A stretch of DNA of 64,000 bases. Origin: Piscicola geometra. Taxonomy: Eukaryota > Annelida > Clitellata > Hirudinida > Piscicolidae. The stretch lies in assembly GCA_943735955.1 (NCBI GenBank), contig OX030970.1, forward strand, positions 1,637,684-1,701,683. Reading direction: 5' to 3'. The position numbers and the translations under genes are program-made. Below, one piece after another: positions 1-16,037 of this stretch (position 1 is its first letter; every line of letters starts with the position of its first letter). The notes under the pieces were generated by a model that was given only the letters and a program-made list of their open reading frames with translations, made no database searches and had not been told where the DNA came from.

Positions 1-2915
<2,915 letters not shown>

Positions 2916-5189
2916 TTGAAAATGCTTGCATTAAAATTGCATTTCCTTTTTCTGCTCCTTGTGGCAAAATCATGCCAAATCGAGATTTCATTAATTTTGA
3001 ATAAAGACGAAGATACATTCAAACTTGAGAAAGGCTTCAACAAAAACTTTGTGGCTCATGCACATTTTGAAGACGCCATTAACTCAACTGGCTTTTCCTT
3101 CTTGGAGATCCAAAGCAATTCCACCTACCAGGATGATATCCAAGCATATGCCGCAGGATTTGTTGAAGGGGTTTCGTCCAAGGATTTAATCGAGACACAT
3201 TGGTCCAACATCATGAAAGACTACTGCGCAGAACCTCCCACATACTACTGCCAAAAACTGCAGATGTTTCTCGAAGAAAACTTCAAATGGATGGCTCAGC
3301 AAATTGCAGAAAATGCACATAAAGACCCTTTTTGGCACCAAGTTCACCTCGTTCTGCTGCAACAACAGGGCCTTGTGGACGGTTTGAACTTGAACCTGAG
3401 AAATCCTTCAATCATTCCATTCCTCAAGGTCAAACCAGAGGTTACAGGTGATAAATCTGGAGCAAATATGTACTTTTAATAAATTAACTCGCTTTGAATT
3501 TTTTTAAATTCTAAAAATCTAATTTTTTAACACTTTAAATAAATGTACTTTAATATTAAAGTATAGTATTATCATATAAAATTTTTATAAGTTAAAAGAA
3601 ACTTAAATAAAAGTCATTTTCAATCAATAATTTCTTATTATTAATATTTCACACGGATCACTATACATCCCTCGAACCCACACTGACAGGTCCATTCCTC
3701 CTGCTGTTCACTGGTGAACTGGGAGACTTTGAGAATGTGGTACGCATACAGAGCAACGGAAAAATAAAACCAAAAGTTCAATTCAAGCACAAACCATCGT
3801 GCTCGGCGTTTATCAAACTAACCCCGAATAATGAAGACCTACTAATTTCTCAAAACACCTGGAATTCATACAGCAGTATGCTAAGAACGCTTAAAAAGTA
3901 CACCCTACCATTCCACACTATCGAAGGACAAAGTGATGTTGTGCCGGCAAAAATAGTTTCATTTTCATCTTATCCGGGTTTACTTTTTTCTCTGGACGAC
4001 TTTTACTTAACATCAACTGGTCTGGCTGTTCAAGAAACTTCTTTGGTTAATTACAACGACACTCTGTGGAAGTTAATTAAACCCGAAAGTGTGGGCGAAT
4101 CAATTAGGAACATAGTAGCAAACAGGTTATTGTTTTTATTTCTCAATTATTATTCGTATTTTTATTATCATCATCATCATCATCACCCCCAGCACCATCA
4201 TCATCTTCATCATCACCACCATCATCATCACCACCATCATCATCACCACCACCATCATCACCACCATCATCATCATCACCACCATCATCACCACCATCAT
4301 CACCACCATCATCACCACCATCATCATCACCACCACCATCATCACCACCATCATCATCACCACCACCATCATCACCACCATCATCACCACCATCACCACC
4401 ACCATCATCATCACCATCATCACCACCACCATCATCACCACCACTATCATCATCACAACCACCACCACCAGACTGGCAACAGGCGGTAAAGACTGGGTCG
4501 AGTTATTTTCGCGCCACAACAGCGGGACCTACAACAACCAATGGATGGTGCTCGACTACAAGAGATTCACTCCAGGTGCTGCGCACCTCAGGGATGGGTT
4601 GCTTCACATAGCTGAACAACTGCCCGGAGTCATTGTCGCCGCCGATGCCACCGCAGTCTTGGGCGAACAGTCGTACTGGTCCAGTTATAACTCGCCTTTT
4701 TTCGGTGAGATTTTCAACAAGAGTGACACGGCAAGCATGGTGGATCGGTACGGCGACTGGTTCAGGTACGAGAAAACACCGCGTGCGTTGATCTTCAAGC
4801 GGGATCACCACAAAGTCGCCGATCTGAAGAGTATGGAAAGACTCATGCGGTACAATGGCTACGAACACGATCCCTTCGCAGCTTGTTCTCAGTGTATTCC
4901 ACCATACAGTGCTGAAAACGCCATTGCAGCTAGGTCCGACTTGAATCCAAAAAACGGGGTGTATCCATTCCCAGCATTGGGTCATAAGAGTCACGGTGCG
5001 ATTGATTTTAAAGCAACTTCTTGGAAACTTTCTCAGTTATTGAGGTTTCTAGCCGTTAGTGGTCCAACCAATGATCAAGTGCCGACATTCAAATGGTCTG
5101 AAAGTCCTTTTGGCGACACAGAAAAACACCAGGGTCATCCGGATGTGTGGGACTTTAAGTCGTTTGTGCATGAGTGGAGGTATTTGTGA
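2916..5189 (+). CDS. Phospholipase B-like (LAMA-like) lysosomal hydrolase
   Basis: Complete 3-exon gene: 2916-3447, 3690-4125 and 4472-5189; phases agree and give about 561 residues, the usual PLBD length. The protein starts with a hydrophobic signal peptide (LALKLHFLFLLLVAKSC). Family proteins are N-terminal-nucleophile hydrolases of the lysosome that self-cleave ahead of a Cys; here the matching site is PSCSAFIKL, Cys about 215. Other family hallmarks are QNTWNSYSSMLRTLKKY, the joined segment GGKDWVELFSRHNSGTYNNQ across intron 2, a histidine-containing HKSHGAIDFKA, and the C-terminal FKSFVHEWRYL. Several N-x-S/T glycosylation sites are present. Both introns are GT-AG. Intron 2 is almost wholly a CAT/CAC microsatellite and its acceptor is inside that repeat. 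I cannot decide between the PLBD1 and PLBD2 branches. Confidence 0.93.
4163..4470. repeat. (CAT/CAC)n trinucleotide repeat in PLBD intron 2
   Basis: About 300 bp of mixed CAT and CAC units filling the 346-bp intron 2 up to its CCACCAG acceptor. Frames through it read as poly-His on plus and poly-Met/Val on minus; neither is a real product. Confidence 0.97.
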
Positions 5190-5839
5190 AGAGTGATGTT
5201 GAATGGAAGTTGATTGAAGTAGATGTGAGTCGAGATTGCTATAGTCGAATATTAAAGTGGACAGACAAATTTTTCATGTTTTTAGATTTAGTTTAGTCGT
5301 TTAAATCTGAAATATTTTTACATTTTGTGAAAATGTTCAAATATATTTTTATATATTCAATGTATAATAAATATAAAATTATAAAGTCTATCCGTTGTCC
5401 CCTCATACTCTACCATCAAACATCTGTATATATACATATTTTGTATTTCCCCAAAGTTTTCAATAATATATATGTATACAAAATGTTTGCACTGTTAGAA
5501 AAGAAAACAAAACTTTTTTTTGTTTGAAGCTTCTATAAAAATGGACATAATTTGTTGATAATTGATTATATGAATAAGGCGTATTATTTGCTTAAATAAA
5601 GGTTTCATTTAAATCGTTTATTAAAACAATATCATAAAAGTATATTTAAAAAATATAAATATATAAAATAAAAATGTTTTGACATATATAAAAACTCTGA
5701 CGTTTAACTCAAACAAAAATATACCTTTCTAACGAAAACAACAACCCTAAAGATCAACATCAAATGAATCTGAGAGCGCAAAACCATTTCAAAAACCTTG
5801 AAAACTAACATCAAGAATTAACCAACGAAGCAAGCAAGC
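5190..5839. other. PLBD 3' flank and TOGARAM 5' flank
   Basis: AT-rich intergenic stretch. AATAAA polyadenylation-type hexamers occur near 5366 and 5595, suitable for the PLBD transcript. The TOGARAM-like start codon follows at 5840. No other gene is seen. Confidence 0.5.
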
Positions 5840-8800
5840 ATGGAACAATACGAAATCATTGAAGGACTCTGCAACAACGAGATAAGCGGACGATTGGCGG
5901 CACTGAACCACCTAAAAGAGATTCTCTCCAGCCATGAAACTGCACCCAACTCCACTTTCAGTCCCGTCACCATCAAAGCCCTTACGATTGCTTTACTAGA
6001 ATCCGAAGAAACTTCCACAAAATGTCGTTGTTTGGACTTACTCCAGAAAGTACTGCCATTTCTTGAAGGAGATATCAACAAAACTTTTGCAACGACTTCG
6101 CCTATTGTGTTGGGCTACTTAGTTTACCCGCAAGATCACGTCAGAATCCTAGCTAAGTCTCTGTGGGAGACGTTTGTGGAACTGAGCGCATGTCCTCAGC
6201 TGGTTCTCGATGATTTAGTCAAGCATGGTCTTCATTCATCGAGCCTCCTCCTCAAAAGTACGGTCGCTTCGAATCTTATTTCTTTAATGCCAGAGGATTT
6301 CGAAAAGCATTCAAACTTGAACTACCAACCTCTGGTCCAAGCTCTTGTTAACCTCATGCTTTCGAAACACGTTAATTTCTCGGTTAAGCGGGGCTTTTTC
6401 GATGCTTACGACCAATTGAAAGATCGGATAGGAAGTGTCAAGTTCGATAGAATTCTCAATAATGTCTCCACAAGATCTGACACTAAAGAGTTTTTAGATT
6501 TAGGATGCAATTTCATTGAATGGAAAAGTAATTTTAATATCGACGAATACAAAGAAATTATTCCACAAAACCTCCTTTATAGTTTAATCCACGAAACGAA
6601 CAGTTACACGCAAAGAAAAAACTTAAAAAAACTAGAAGACTTCTTGTTTCAGAAGATGGATCCAAACAATTTAAACTTGAATCTTAAATCGATTTACGAA
6701 CTAATGTTATTTTTCTTCGTCAAACGGCCACCTTTCCACCCAGCTACAGCAATGGATTTATTCCAAATGCTGAGTACTCTAATCGAAAAAGATGACGAAG
6801 GAGTAGAAGAATCAGCAGACATTATTGTGGCGTGTGTGGCGAGCTGGATCGAAATCGGGGATGTCCAGTTACAGCTTTCGATCCTCCAGACTTGCCTCGT
6901 CATGGCGAGACAAACCTCGGACGATCTGTTGATTTCCCACCTTCTCAAATACTTCCAAATCGAAGGAAACACTCAAAGAAAGACCAAATTCATCAACCTC
7001 ATCACATTCCTCCACCTCAACAACCCAGCCTCTCATCGCATCAGCGAAGATTACGAACGACACGCCAACGAAATTCTCAGCGGATTCCAGAGCAAAGTAA
7101 TCCGGACGGTACTTTCCTGTCTAATCTCCAACTCTTCAGAACTTCGACTCGCCTCAATCGAGTGTCTAGCGGTCCTCCTCGATGATATTAAACTGCCCGA
7201 ACATCAAGCCTACCTTAGGAGAGTTTTTTTCTCAACGGTCGCTAACCAGTTGGAGTTTTTGATGGGAAACGAAGCTGCAAAAGAGGAAAAGTCTTCGGTC
7301 TACATGGCGATTTCGATGAGACTTTCAAGGAACAAGACAGCCTCCATCAATGCCCATGATTGCACAATCAAGTTGGATTCTATTTGGGAATCAATTATTA
7401 TTCTATATTTTTCAAGTTTAAATAGTTATAATTAATCGATTTACATTTTTAATGGTGAATATGAATGTATAAAGATATATTATTATGATTTGCACAAAAA
7501 ATGCTTATTGATAGTAAAAATTAATACACATTTTATGATCAAGATATTCTAAGTTATAGTGTTCAAGACAACATGGACTAATTAATAATCACCCAAATGC
7601 ATATTCAGATATTATCTCGACCCATCACATCATGTCGGGTATGACGTGAAGTGGGTAGGTATGGCAGATTCAGGCCATTCGAAGCAGAGGTCTGGAATGA
7701 CACAAGACGAGGTAGATAAGCAACTGAAGTCGAGTCCGGGGAGTAGTTGTGGAAGTGATAACTCTTCTGAACTTGTGAGTGCTATGAACAATTTATTGAA
7801 TATTTCATTCTTTTTATTATTGATAACTTAGTTTTATTTTTATTTTATAATTATTTTTCGATTTTTTATCCTTCTTGGCAAAAGTTGTATAAAAATTGAG
7901 TAGTAAGCTTCGAAATCTCTACTATAAATCTTATGCAGTGCCGTAGGCCAAATGCATTTTCATTAGTTGCGCCTCTGTCTTTTAATAATTCAATATAAGG
8001 CCCTTTTGGCACTGCCTCCAGGTACTCATTAATGATTAATTCATTGATTAGGGTGGATTATTATTATTATTTGAAAGTATTTTTGTTGATTTATTTGTTT
8101 AATAGATAATAAGGATTAATTAGCACATTTGGTTTTTTTATTTGCAGACGAGATATTCTCCTGAAGAAGTTCAAAAATTCAAGAGTGAGATTTTATTTCA
8201 GATTTTTAATTTTTCAGCTATTAAATCATTTTTCAAATGTTATTTAAGGATTTAACAGATAAGAGTCACTTTCTAAACTCTTTTTTTAGGCACTCAGCCA
8301 ATGGAATCCAAGCTCAAAAAGCGCACGGAATTTAATGATTTCAAGACGGACAGAACGATGAAATCTCCTTCCGAAAAAATTGAAAAAGACAAATATGAGG
8401 TTGAGAAAGGATTTGGCAGTTTTTCTGATGGTGTCAAAAAAATGGAAAGAAATAATGACGCAGACAAAAGTGTTTTATTTTCTCAAGAAATTAAAACATT
8501 TGAAGAAAGTGAAGTCAAAACAAGTGGAAAAATGTTGAACGTTGATGAAAGGAATAAAAACAAAATAGAAAGTTTGTCATCACATTCACAGAACAAACCT
8601 GATTCTCAAACAATCAATGGAGAAACAGAGCTAAACCAGTCTGGTGGTGTGGTTAAATCCCTCAGTGAAGATTCAATTAAAACGGAAAAACTTACTGAGA
8701 GGGATGAAATTCTGACCACTCTTCGTTCAAAAAATGTCGAACCTCGCAGAAACCAAGAAGGTGACGAAAGCGCTATAAGGTTTGGAGAAGAAGGGGATTT

Positions 8801-11800
8801 TTTAAACGACAAAGAAGCTAAATCCAGTGAAAGCTCGCTCACTTGGGGCTCTTGTTTGGAATGGGAAACCGATTTTGATCTCTCCCCCGCACAGCTCATT
8901 TTGCAATCCAAAAAATGGCTAAGGTGGGCTAGACTCTCGGGAAAAAGCAAAATTGACGCTTCTTCCGTGAGTAACGCGAAAGAATTGATGAGAACACTGA
9001 GAAGCATGGAGGCTTTGTACTTGAAAGAAGTCAATGAGCAAAGAATTCAAAGTCAAAGAGAGGCACAAAAAGCAATGTCAGTTGATTCAATTCAAATCAC
9101 CAAAGAAGAGAAAGAAAATATCAAAAAGTTTAATCAGACGAATTTTGATTTAATTTCCGATAAGAAGATCGAGACAATGAGTTTTGAAGTGAATCTAGAA
9201 AAAGTGAAAAGTGTGGAAGAGATGGAAGTTGATGAAGTTTCTGAAAAAATGAGCGTCGAAATGAAGTCAGAGAAAGAAAAAAGTTTTGAAAAAATGGATT
9301 TTGAAGAAACGCCCGAAGAAACGACCACGGAAATGTTCGACAAAGAGTCTCAGTGCTGTGAGCGGTGGAAAGATGACATGGATTCTTGCAGGATGAAACT
9401 GATTCCACTATTGCAGTATTTCGCAAAGAAGAAAGAGCAGGAAAGATTAAATGCGTTGTTTGAAAAGGTTTGTTTGTGGTATATCCAATATTGACGTGGT
9501 TTAAAATGAATTTTCTAAATTTTATAATTAGTTACAATTATTACAATATACTTTTCTAAACACTAACAAACATTTTTGATCAACAAACCAATTATTTTGT
9601 AAGTTATCTAAACTATATAACCAAAATCATTTTAAAAAGAAAAAAAACTATATTTAATAATCTTAAAACAAAATTAAAATCAAGATGAACACAAGTGGTT
9701 ATGGCTTACCAAGGTTGCAGGGAAAGTTGATTAACAAGAGATTTGATTACTGGGTCGAATGTCAAGAAAGCGATATCACTTTCATTGATAACCTTAACAA
9801 GTTTATTCCCAAGTTGAAAGAAGAAGTTTGTATTTCATGGTTTTCATATTATTTTTGTTTCCATGAGGGGTTTTTTAACATTATATCTGTTTTTGAGATG
9901 TATTTAATTTCATTAAAATAATTTTTATTTTTCTTTTATTGCTTTTTTTATTATTTTCAGCTAAATCTTAGTGTGAAACCACAAGAACAGTGAGCGTTTT
10001 TGAACAGAAACTTTTAACCAGATGAATAATTCAAATGTTATTTTTTTACAGAATTTCTAAATATCATTCCTTCATGGAGGGTGGGTTTTATACTTCAAAT
10101 TACTTTTTTAGCATCTTGTTAAATATTATTTTTTAAAATTTTCATTAAAATATTTTTTACAGAATTAAAAAATAATGATTCTGAAATCAAAAATGACTTA
10201 AATGGTATGAAGCTTATATTTAATTTTTAAAAATTATGAAATAATTTTCATAAAAAATGAAGTATAATAATAAATATATAAAATTATTAGTTTTTTAAAT
10301 TGGATAAAAAATCAATTTTTTTTATAGTTTTTAATAGCAGACAGCTGAAAAACTTCGCCAAAGAGCACCAGAAAGAAAACTACGTGCTGGTGAAGGCAGC
10401 AGCTAACTCCAGTGAAAAGAACCTTTCATCTCATCTGCCCAGCCATATACTAGCAAAACCGATCAAATCCATCGAAACTACAAAATCTCTCAGTCAAAAA
10501 AAAATCTCCAACATTCCAAAACTCTCAAACCGAAGTGAAAAGCAGAATAAAGAAAATTCTAGAAATAATTTTCATCCAGAAGTCGATGTTGTTAGTTTGA
10601 ATCCTGGGCATGTTTCATGTTTTCACAGCAGTGGAATTATACACGTGCAGACGTGTAATTTCAAAGAAGATTCGCTTGAAGAAGCGATCAAAAAGGATGA
10701 GAAGTTTTTGGAGAACGTTTTGCCGATCAAAAGTGAAATTTCCGAGAATGAAAAAAGTGTAGAGGTCGTTAGTAAACAAAAGGCAATACCAGTTGAAGAA
10801 GTTGACAAGATTAAACAAGATGAAGAAATAAAATCATATGAAAAGTTTGAAGAAATAAAATCATATGAAAAGTTTGAAGAAATAAAATCATATGAAAAGT
10901 TTGAAGAAGTCAAAACACCAGAAGAATTCACGAAAATCAACAAGATTTCAGAACTTCATACGCTAGTGAAGCAGCGTTCGAAGAAAAAGAAGCAAGAAGA
11001 AATAAAATTAAAACCTTTGAAAACACAGGGGAAAGAAGAAGTTAAAAAATTAATTGAAATGGAAGAAGAAACGACCAATATGATGCAAGCGAACAAGCAA
11101 TCAAGTCCAAAACATAATTCTTCAGTTGAGTGCATTAACGTTTTAAATTTTTTCGCGAAAAAAACAAAAAAGGGGAAGAATCTGAATAAAGTTGACGAAA
11201 AACTCAAGAGTTCTGATAAATATTTGAAGGATTTGAGAGGCAAAGAAGATGTGGACGAAGAGGTTAACAGTTTCAGGATGTGTGGTGGTGATGTGGTTGG
11301 TGGAGAGAATATGGGTGGAGATTTGATCAGTTTTGAAGTTTCAGCCAACTCGGGTGAAACTGGAAAGCTAATCGGAGTTAAAAGAAGTGTTAAATCGGAA
11401 ATAAATAAAAAGGTTGATGAAGTTGCAATGAATGAAGCTGGGAAAAAAGAAAACAGTAAAAACGAGAAAAATGTAAAAATTTGGAAAGAAAATATTGACG
11501 TGGTGTCTGAAGAAAAAAATAGTGTTGAAGACGATACTATTAACGGAAATAACAAGAATAGTAACAACAACAACAACAATAATAATACTGGAAACAAACA
11601 TTTGTTAACAAAATTCAAAAAAGTAAGCAATAATGTCACAAAGTTGGGTCGCGACAATGATGAAGAAGCAAAGTACAAGGAAAACACTCCAGGTTTTTCA
11701 TTTTGCCAAGTTTTGAATAATTTCAATTGAAATAAAATATGTATAAAAAATTCAAATTAAACGATTAATTACGGTAAATAATATTTGAATGATTTTGAAA

Positions 11801-12399
11801 AACCATCATTTGAATGGCAATTGAATTCGCTAATGCTTTTAAAGTTCCAAAAAACGTTTCAGAAAATCAATCTTTGAGTTTCGAAGAGGGGAAAAATAAA
11901 AAGTAAGTTGGATGAGAACTAACGTAACTTTTAATCAAAATGTCTTTAACTTAACACATTTATTTTCTCATTAATTAGTCTCTAGTATTTTTTTATTAAA
12001 AGATTAAACGCTTTATTAATTCATAATTTACTCATTCGTTTATCCAATCACTAATCAAATCATTTTTTACCTCATACGCCATTCAATTTACTAGCCCACC
12101 CATTCACCACATCACCAACCCATCCATTCGCCACATCACCAACCCATCCATTCACCACATCACCAACCCATCCATTCGCCACTTCACCAACCCACCCATC
12201 ACCCTTCAACACCAAAGCCTTTTCATTCAAAGCATAAATAATTCAAAAACTAACAGAGAATCATCATCAAGCATCGTAAACGACCATGAGTACGATGATG
12301 TAACCCTCACTGACCCCCACCTCAACCTTACCCAAGCTATTGATGTTCTACATACTGATGACTGGTTATTATTATTACTACTATTATTATTATCATTAC

Positions 12400-12450
<51 letters not shown>

Positions 12451-14679
12451 CATTACTATTATTAATAATATCAATATTTTATTTATTATTTTATTTTTAT
12501 AATGATATTATGACTGGTATGACGAGAGATGAAAATAATGGTTGGTGTGTGGTAGGGAAAGATTGAAAGAATTTATTTTTAATATTTGAAAATATTTTTG
12601 AGTTTTTAAAATTCCGTTATGGAGAAGTTAGTGCCATAGTCTCTTATCAATCCTCTACGTTCACCATCCAGGGAGAAAGAGTGTCTATCAATGAAAATCA
12701 TAAGTAAGATCTGTTTCGAACACCCCCATGTCATAATTCCACAGCTGGTCTACGTGGTTAGAGCACTGATTAAAGAGGTTTGGGGGGTGTTTGCATGTTA
12801 GATTTTTATTTTTTCTGTTAAAACACTTTTTAATTTTGTTTATTGAATAGTTATCTTACCATTTTACAATTTTTAATGTGAAAATGTATCTAGAACACTT
12901 TAAGAATGATTTAAACTTACGCTCTCTCGCGGATAAAAACTATTTATTCATCTTTAAAACGGTTTCACAATTCTAAAAGAAATGTTCTTGCACAGCGAAA
13001 CTATTTGATCATGTTTTAATTCACTTAAAATCTCCAGCATTATTCATTTAATCCACCCTTTTTCCTATATAAAAGGTACAGAATCTGCGCTCCAAGGTGG
13101 CAATACAGGCAATAGTGAGTCTTGGTCATTTGTTCAGAGTGATGAAGAAAGACTTGGATGCGGTTAGTGAAGTTTTGAAAAGATTATAATTGAATACATT
13201 TAAATATATATAAATATTTCAAGATTTTTATTAAACATATTTTTCTAACTTATGAATATAGATTAAAAAAGGTTGCTGAACTTGATTAACTATTAATTAA
13301 ATAAATAAATGAATGGAATGAATACAATATATTTTTAATATTATATATACGCGTAATTTTCTAAAAAACGTATTTTTGTTTATTTAAAATAAATTTGTAT
13401 GAAATAGAATATTTCCACATCGCAGGAGGTAGACACAAGCACAAGGATTCTGCTCTCCCGATGTGGCGATTCGAACCGTTTCATAAGGGAGGAATCGGTC
13501 AGAAGTCTTGAAGCGGTTGTCGATGGTGTTTCGGTCACTAAAGCCATTTCGGCTTTGATTCCATTCGGCACCAAGTTGGCGTTGGGTTTTTTGTGGCGAA
13601 TTGGGCGAATGAATGATTTGGTGGTTAGGTGGAGTGTGGGTTAGGAATTAGTGAACAAATTATGTGAATTAGAAAAAAATTAAATATTTGAGAAAATCTT
13701 ATTTGTATAATTATTTGTTTTAATATCAATTATACTTAGAACTTTCCATCTAATCCAACCAAAAAATTAAAAAATTAAATATTTTATTATGTAACCCAGC
13801 CACAAGAATATGACGATTTGCCACGTTTCGGCCGACCTTCTACAGCGAGTAGTGGTGAACAACGGAGCTTTTTCTCTGCTTAGCAATAAAAAGATCGCCT
13901 CAAAACTTCTTCCCTCTTGTTTGCAGCTGCTGCAGGCTGGCTCGCAAAACGTCCGGTTCGTTTTTGTTGCTTTAATTATATTTAATTGTAATTATTAGAC
14001 TTAATTGATAATTTAAGTAAAAAATCATTTAATTAAATTTGATAGAATTAATTTCATGGGTTTTTACTTGAAAAGCAAAATTCATAAAAAGATATTTTTT
14101 ATATATAATTTTTATAAAGTTTTGAACTCAATTTCATACACACACACTTTAAGCACACACAAACACACACAGAGACAGTGCCACTAAAACGTTGAGGGTG
14201 TTGATGGCTGAATATAAGGCGTACAGAAAATGCATTTCGAGTGTTGACCAAGATCTCGTGAATAATGTCAAGGAAAAGCTGGAGCTCATAAAAACTACAG
14301 TTGGTTTTTAAACCTGTTTTTTTGTTTTTTTATTTTCAACTTTATTTTATTTCAGTTTTTCTCCAATTAAAACTAATTTTGAGGTTCGGATAGGTTTAAA
14401 GAACACATATAAAATGTGTTTATTCCTGAAAATATTCCCAACCAGGTAAGCATCAGAGATGATAAAAGTGTGCAGAGTAAGGACTATGATGAAAGGTCTG
14501 TAGATAATGTATCATCATCATCACCACCACTACCACCATCTTCCTCCTCCTCTTCTTCTTCATCTCGACACCATTAAAACCTCTACCAGCATCACTTGAA
14601 AATTCTAGTATTAGGAATCTCCAGCAGCTGCATCATCATCACCATCATCACCATCATCATCATCACCATCACCATCACC

Positions 14680-14711
<32 letters not shown>

Positions 14712-14723
14712 CATCACCATCAC

Positions 14724-14773
<50 letters not shown>

Positions 14774-16037
14774 GGATCACCATTTCTTCCTCATGTAAAC
14801 AACATCATTAACAAAAAAACTTACAATGTAGTTTCTTCTACAATAATATAACTTTAAAATAATCTAGTTTTTACTACTACCTCAAAACCTTTCAAACTTG
14901 AACATCACTACTTTATCTAATTTACTAAAGTTTCGACACTTTGACAGCAATAAAATACACACACATATCACTTCGTTTCACCCCAATTATCATAGGCACA
15001 TTACGCTTTCACTGCTATCACCACCTATTGAATAGTAAATTATTACTTTATTTTAAATTTATTTATTTTAAAATGTTAAAAAGCCACTGTAATTAACACC
15101 GTTGAATTTCTAAAATTTTCAAATTTCAATTTTTAATTAATGTTTTAGATTATACATTGATCCATTATATATAATTTATTTTTATATATCTATTTTTATT
15201 TATATATTAAACAGGCAAAATCCATTTTATACGACAAATTCTGTTGTAAAAGTTGAGAAATTCATTTATAAAGTCTTCAATAAGCCATTGTCCAAAGTCA
15301 AAAGATTTGAAAATACAAATTTGAGCAATGTGAAAGATTTGAATATGAAACTGGAAGAAATGCAGTCTGAGAAGATAGATGCAAACGTCTGCCACTCTCA
15401 CAAGTCCAATCAAAGCATTTCGGAAATGGCTGAAACTTGCAAAGATGAGTACGGGAAAGGACTTGAAAGTATACAAGAAAAGAGGGAGAACCCAAACAGG
15501 ACACAATCCAATTCAGAAGAATACGATAAAAACATTTTCAATGAGAATCGTGGAGTAAGGAAGTACCACGTAGAGCTGATGAATTATCAGAAAGAAATTC
15601 TACTGCAAAATCGAAGTTTGGAACATCTCAAAGCTGTTTCAGATGCTAGTCTTAACAAAGACGAAACGTTTGAACAATTAGAAAATTTTTCATTTGAAGA
15701 ACTCTCACAGAATTTGAAAGTTTTAGCTAAACAGACAAATAATTTATTGGCTCAGGTGGTTAGTGGTAGTGTTATAACTCCGAATAAAAAAACCTCCATT
15801 AGATTATCTACAACTGTTCTCCCAAGAATTCAAAAGAAATTTTTGAAAAAAAATTTGAAACAACTAACCACCAAGATTCAAAGCCAAGAAATCACCAAAA
15901 AACCCATCCCGAAACCAAGGTCAACACCCAAATGGAACCATAAGTACAAGTTGAACCTCAAGAAATCAGTTCCATCTACGCCCACACTGAGTTGCAAGAG
16001 TTTACTGCAACAAGCTGGAGTCATTGGTCAGCTTTGA
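5840..16037 (+). CDS. TOGARAM/crescerin-like TOG-domain protein (18 exons)
   Basis: Microtubule-binding TOG-array protein of the crescerin family, which acts in cilium assembly. Exons: 5840-7371, 7609-7774, 8148-8184, 8290-9467, 9721-9825, 9961-9989, 10052-10080, 10163-10204, 10328-11692, 11863-11902, 12257-12364, 12672-12777, 13076-13162, 13426-13574, 13800-13955, 14179-14299, 14446-14495, 15215-16037. All phases agree and sum to about 2,040 residues. The large first exon encodes TOG1 (residues about 1-225) and TOG2 (about 235-510, opening with IIPQNLLYSL). A long Lys/Glu-rich linker with a thrice-repeated EEIKSYEKF motif follows. TOG3 spans about 1510-1750, with VQNLRSKVAIQAIVSLGHLF and DSNRFIREESVRSLEAVVDG. 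The last exon is coiled-coil and basic, not a TOG4. The donor of exon 1 (CAA|GTTGGA) is weak and the short linker exons are the least certain. Confidence 0.85.
12098..12200. repeat. 24-bp tandem repeat (CACATCACCAACCCATCCATTC)
   Basis: Roughly four copies of a 24-bp unit, CACATCACCAACCCATCCATTCGC with variation, in the intron before the first TOG3 exon (12257). Confidence 0.8.
12368..12470. repeat. (TTA)n microsatellite
   Basis: About 100 bp of ATT/TTA units with occasional CATTAC interruptions. It starts immediately after the splice donor at 12365. Confidence 0.9.
14511..14775. repeat. (CAT/CAC)n trinucleotide repeat
   Basis: CATCATCACC-type microsatellite in the last intron of the TOGARAM-like gene. 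Open frames here encode poly-Ile/Thr or poly-Met and are not genes. Confidence 0.95.

Noticed and set aside
3737..4489. Open frame of 250 codons ending in a long poly-His tract
   Set aside because: The first part is PLBD exon 2; the poly-His part is intron 2 read through. The spliced product is conserved, the read-through is not.
7936..8014. 79-bp segment beginning CAGTGCCGTAGGCC and ending GGCCCTTTTGGCACTG, considered as a hAT-type MITE
   Set aside because: The 7-bp ends are inverted and hAT-like, but the adjacent 8-bp flanks do not match as a target duplication and only one copy is seen.
15215..16037. Separate gene encoding a coiled-coil protein
   Set aside because: The exon lacks an early Met and its acceptor phase fits the preceding TOGARAM exon (GAA AG|G CAA), so it is better read as the last TOGARAM exon.
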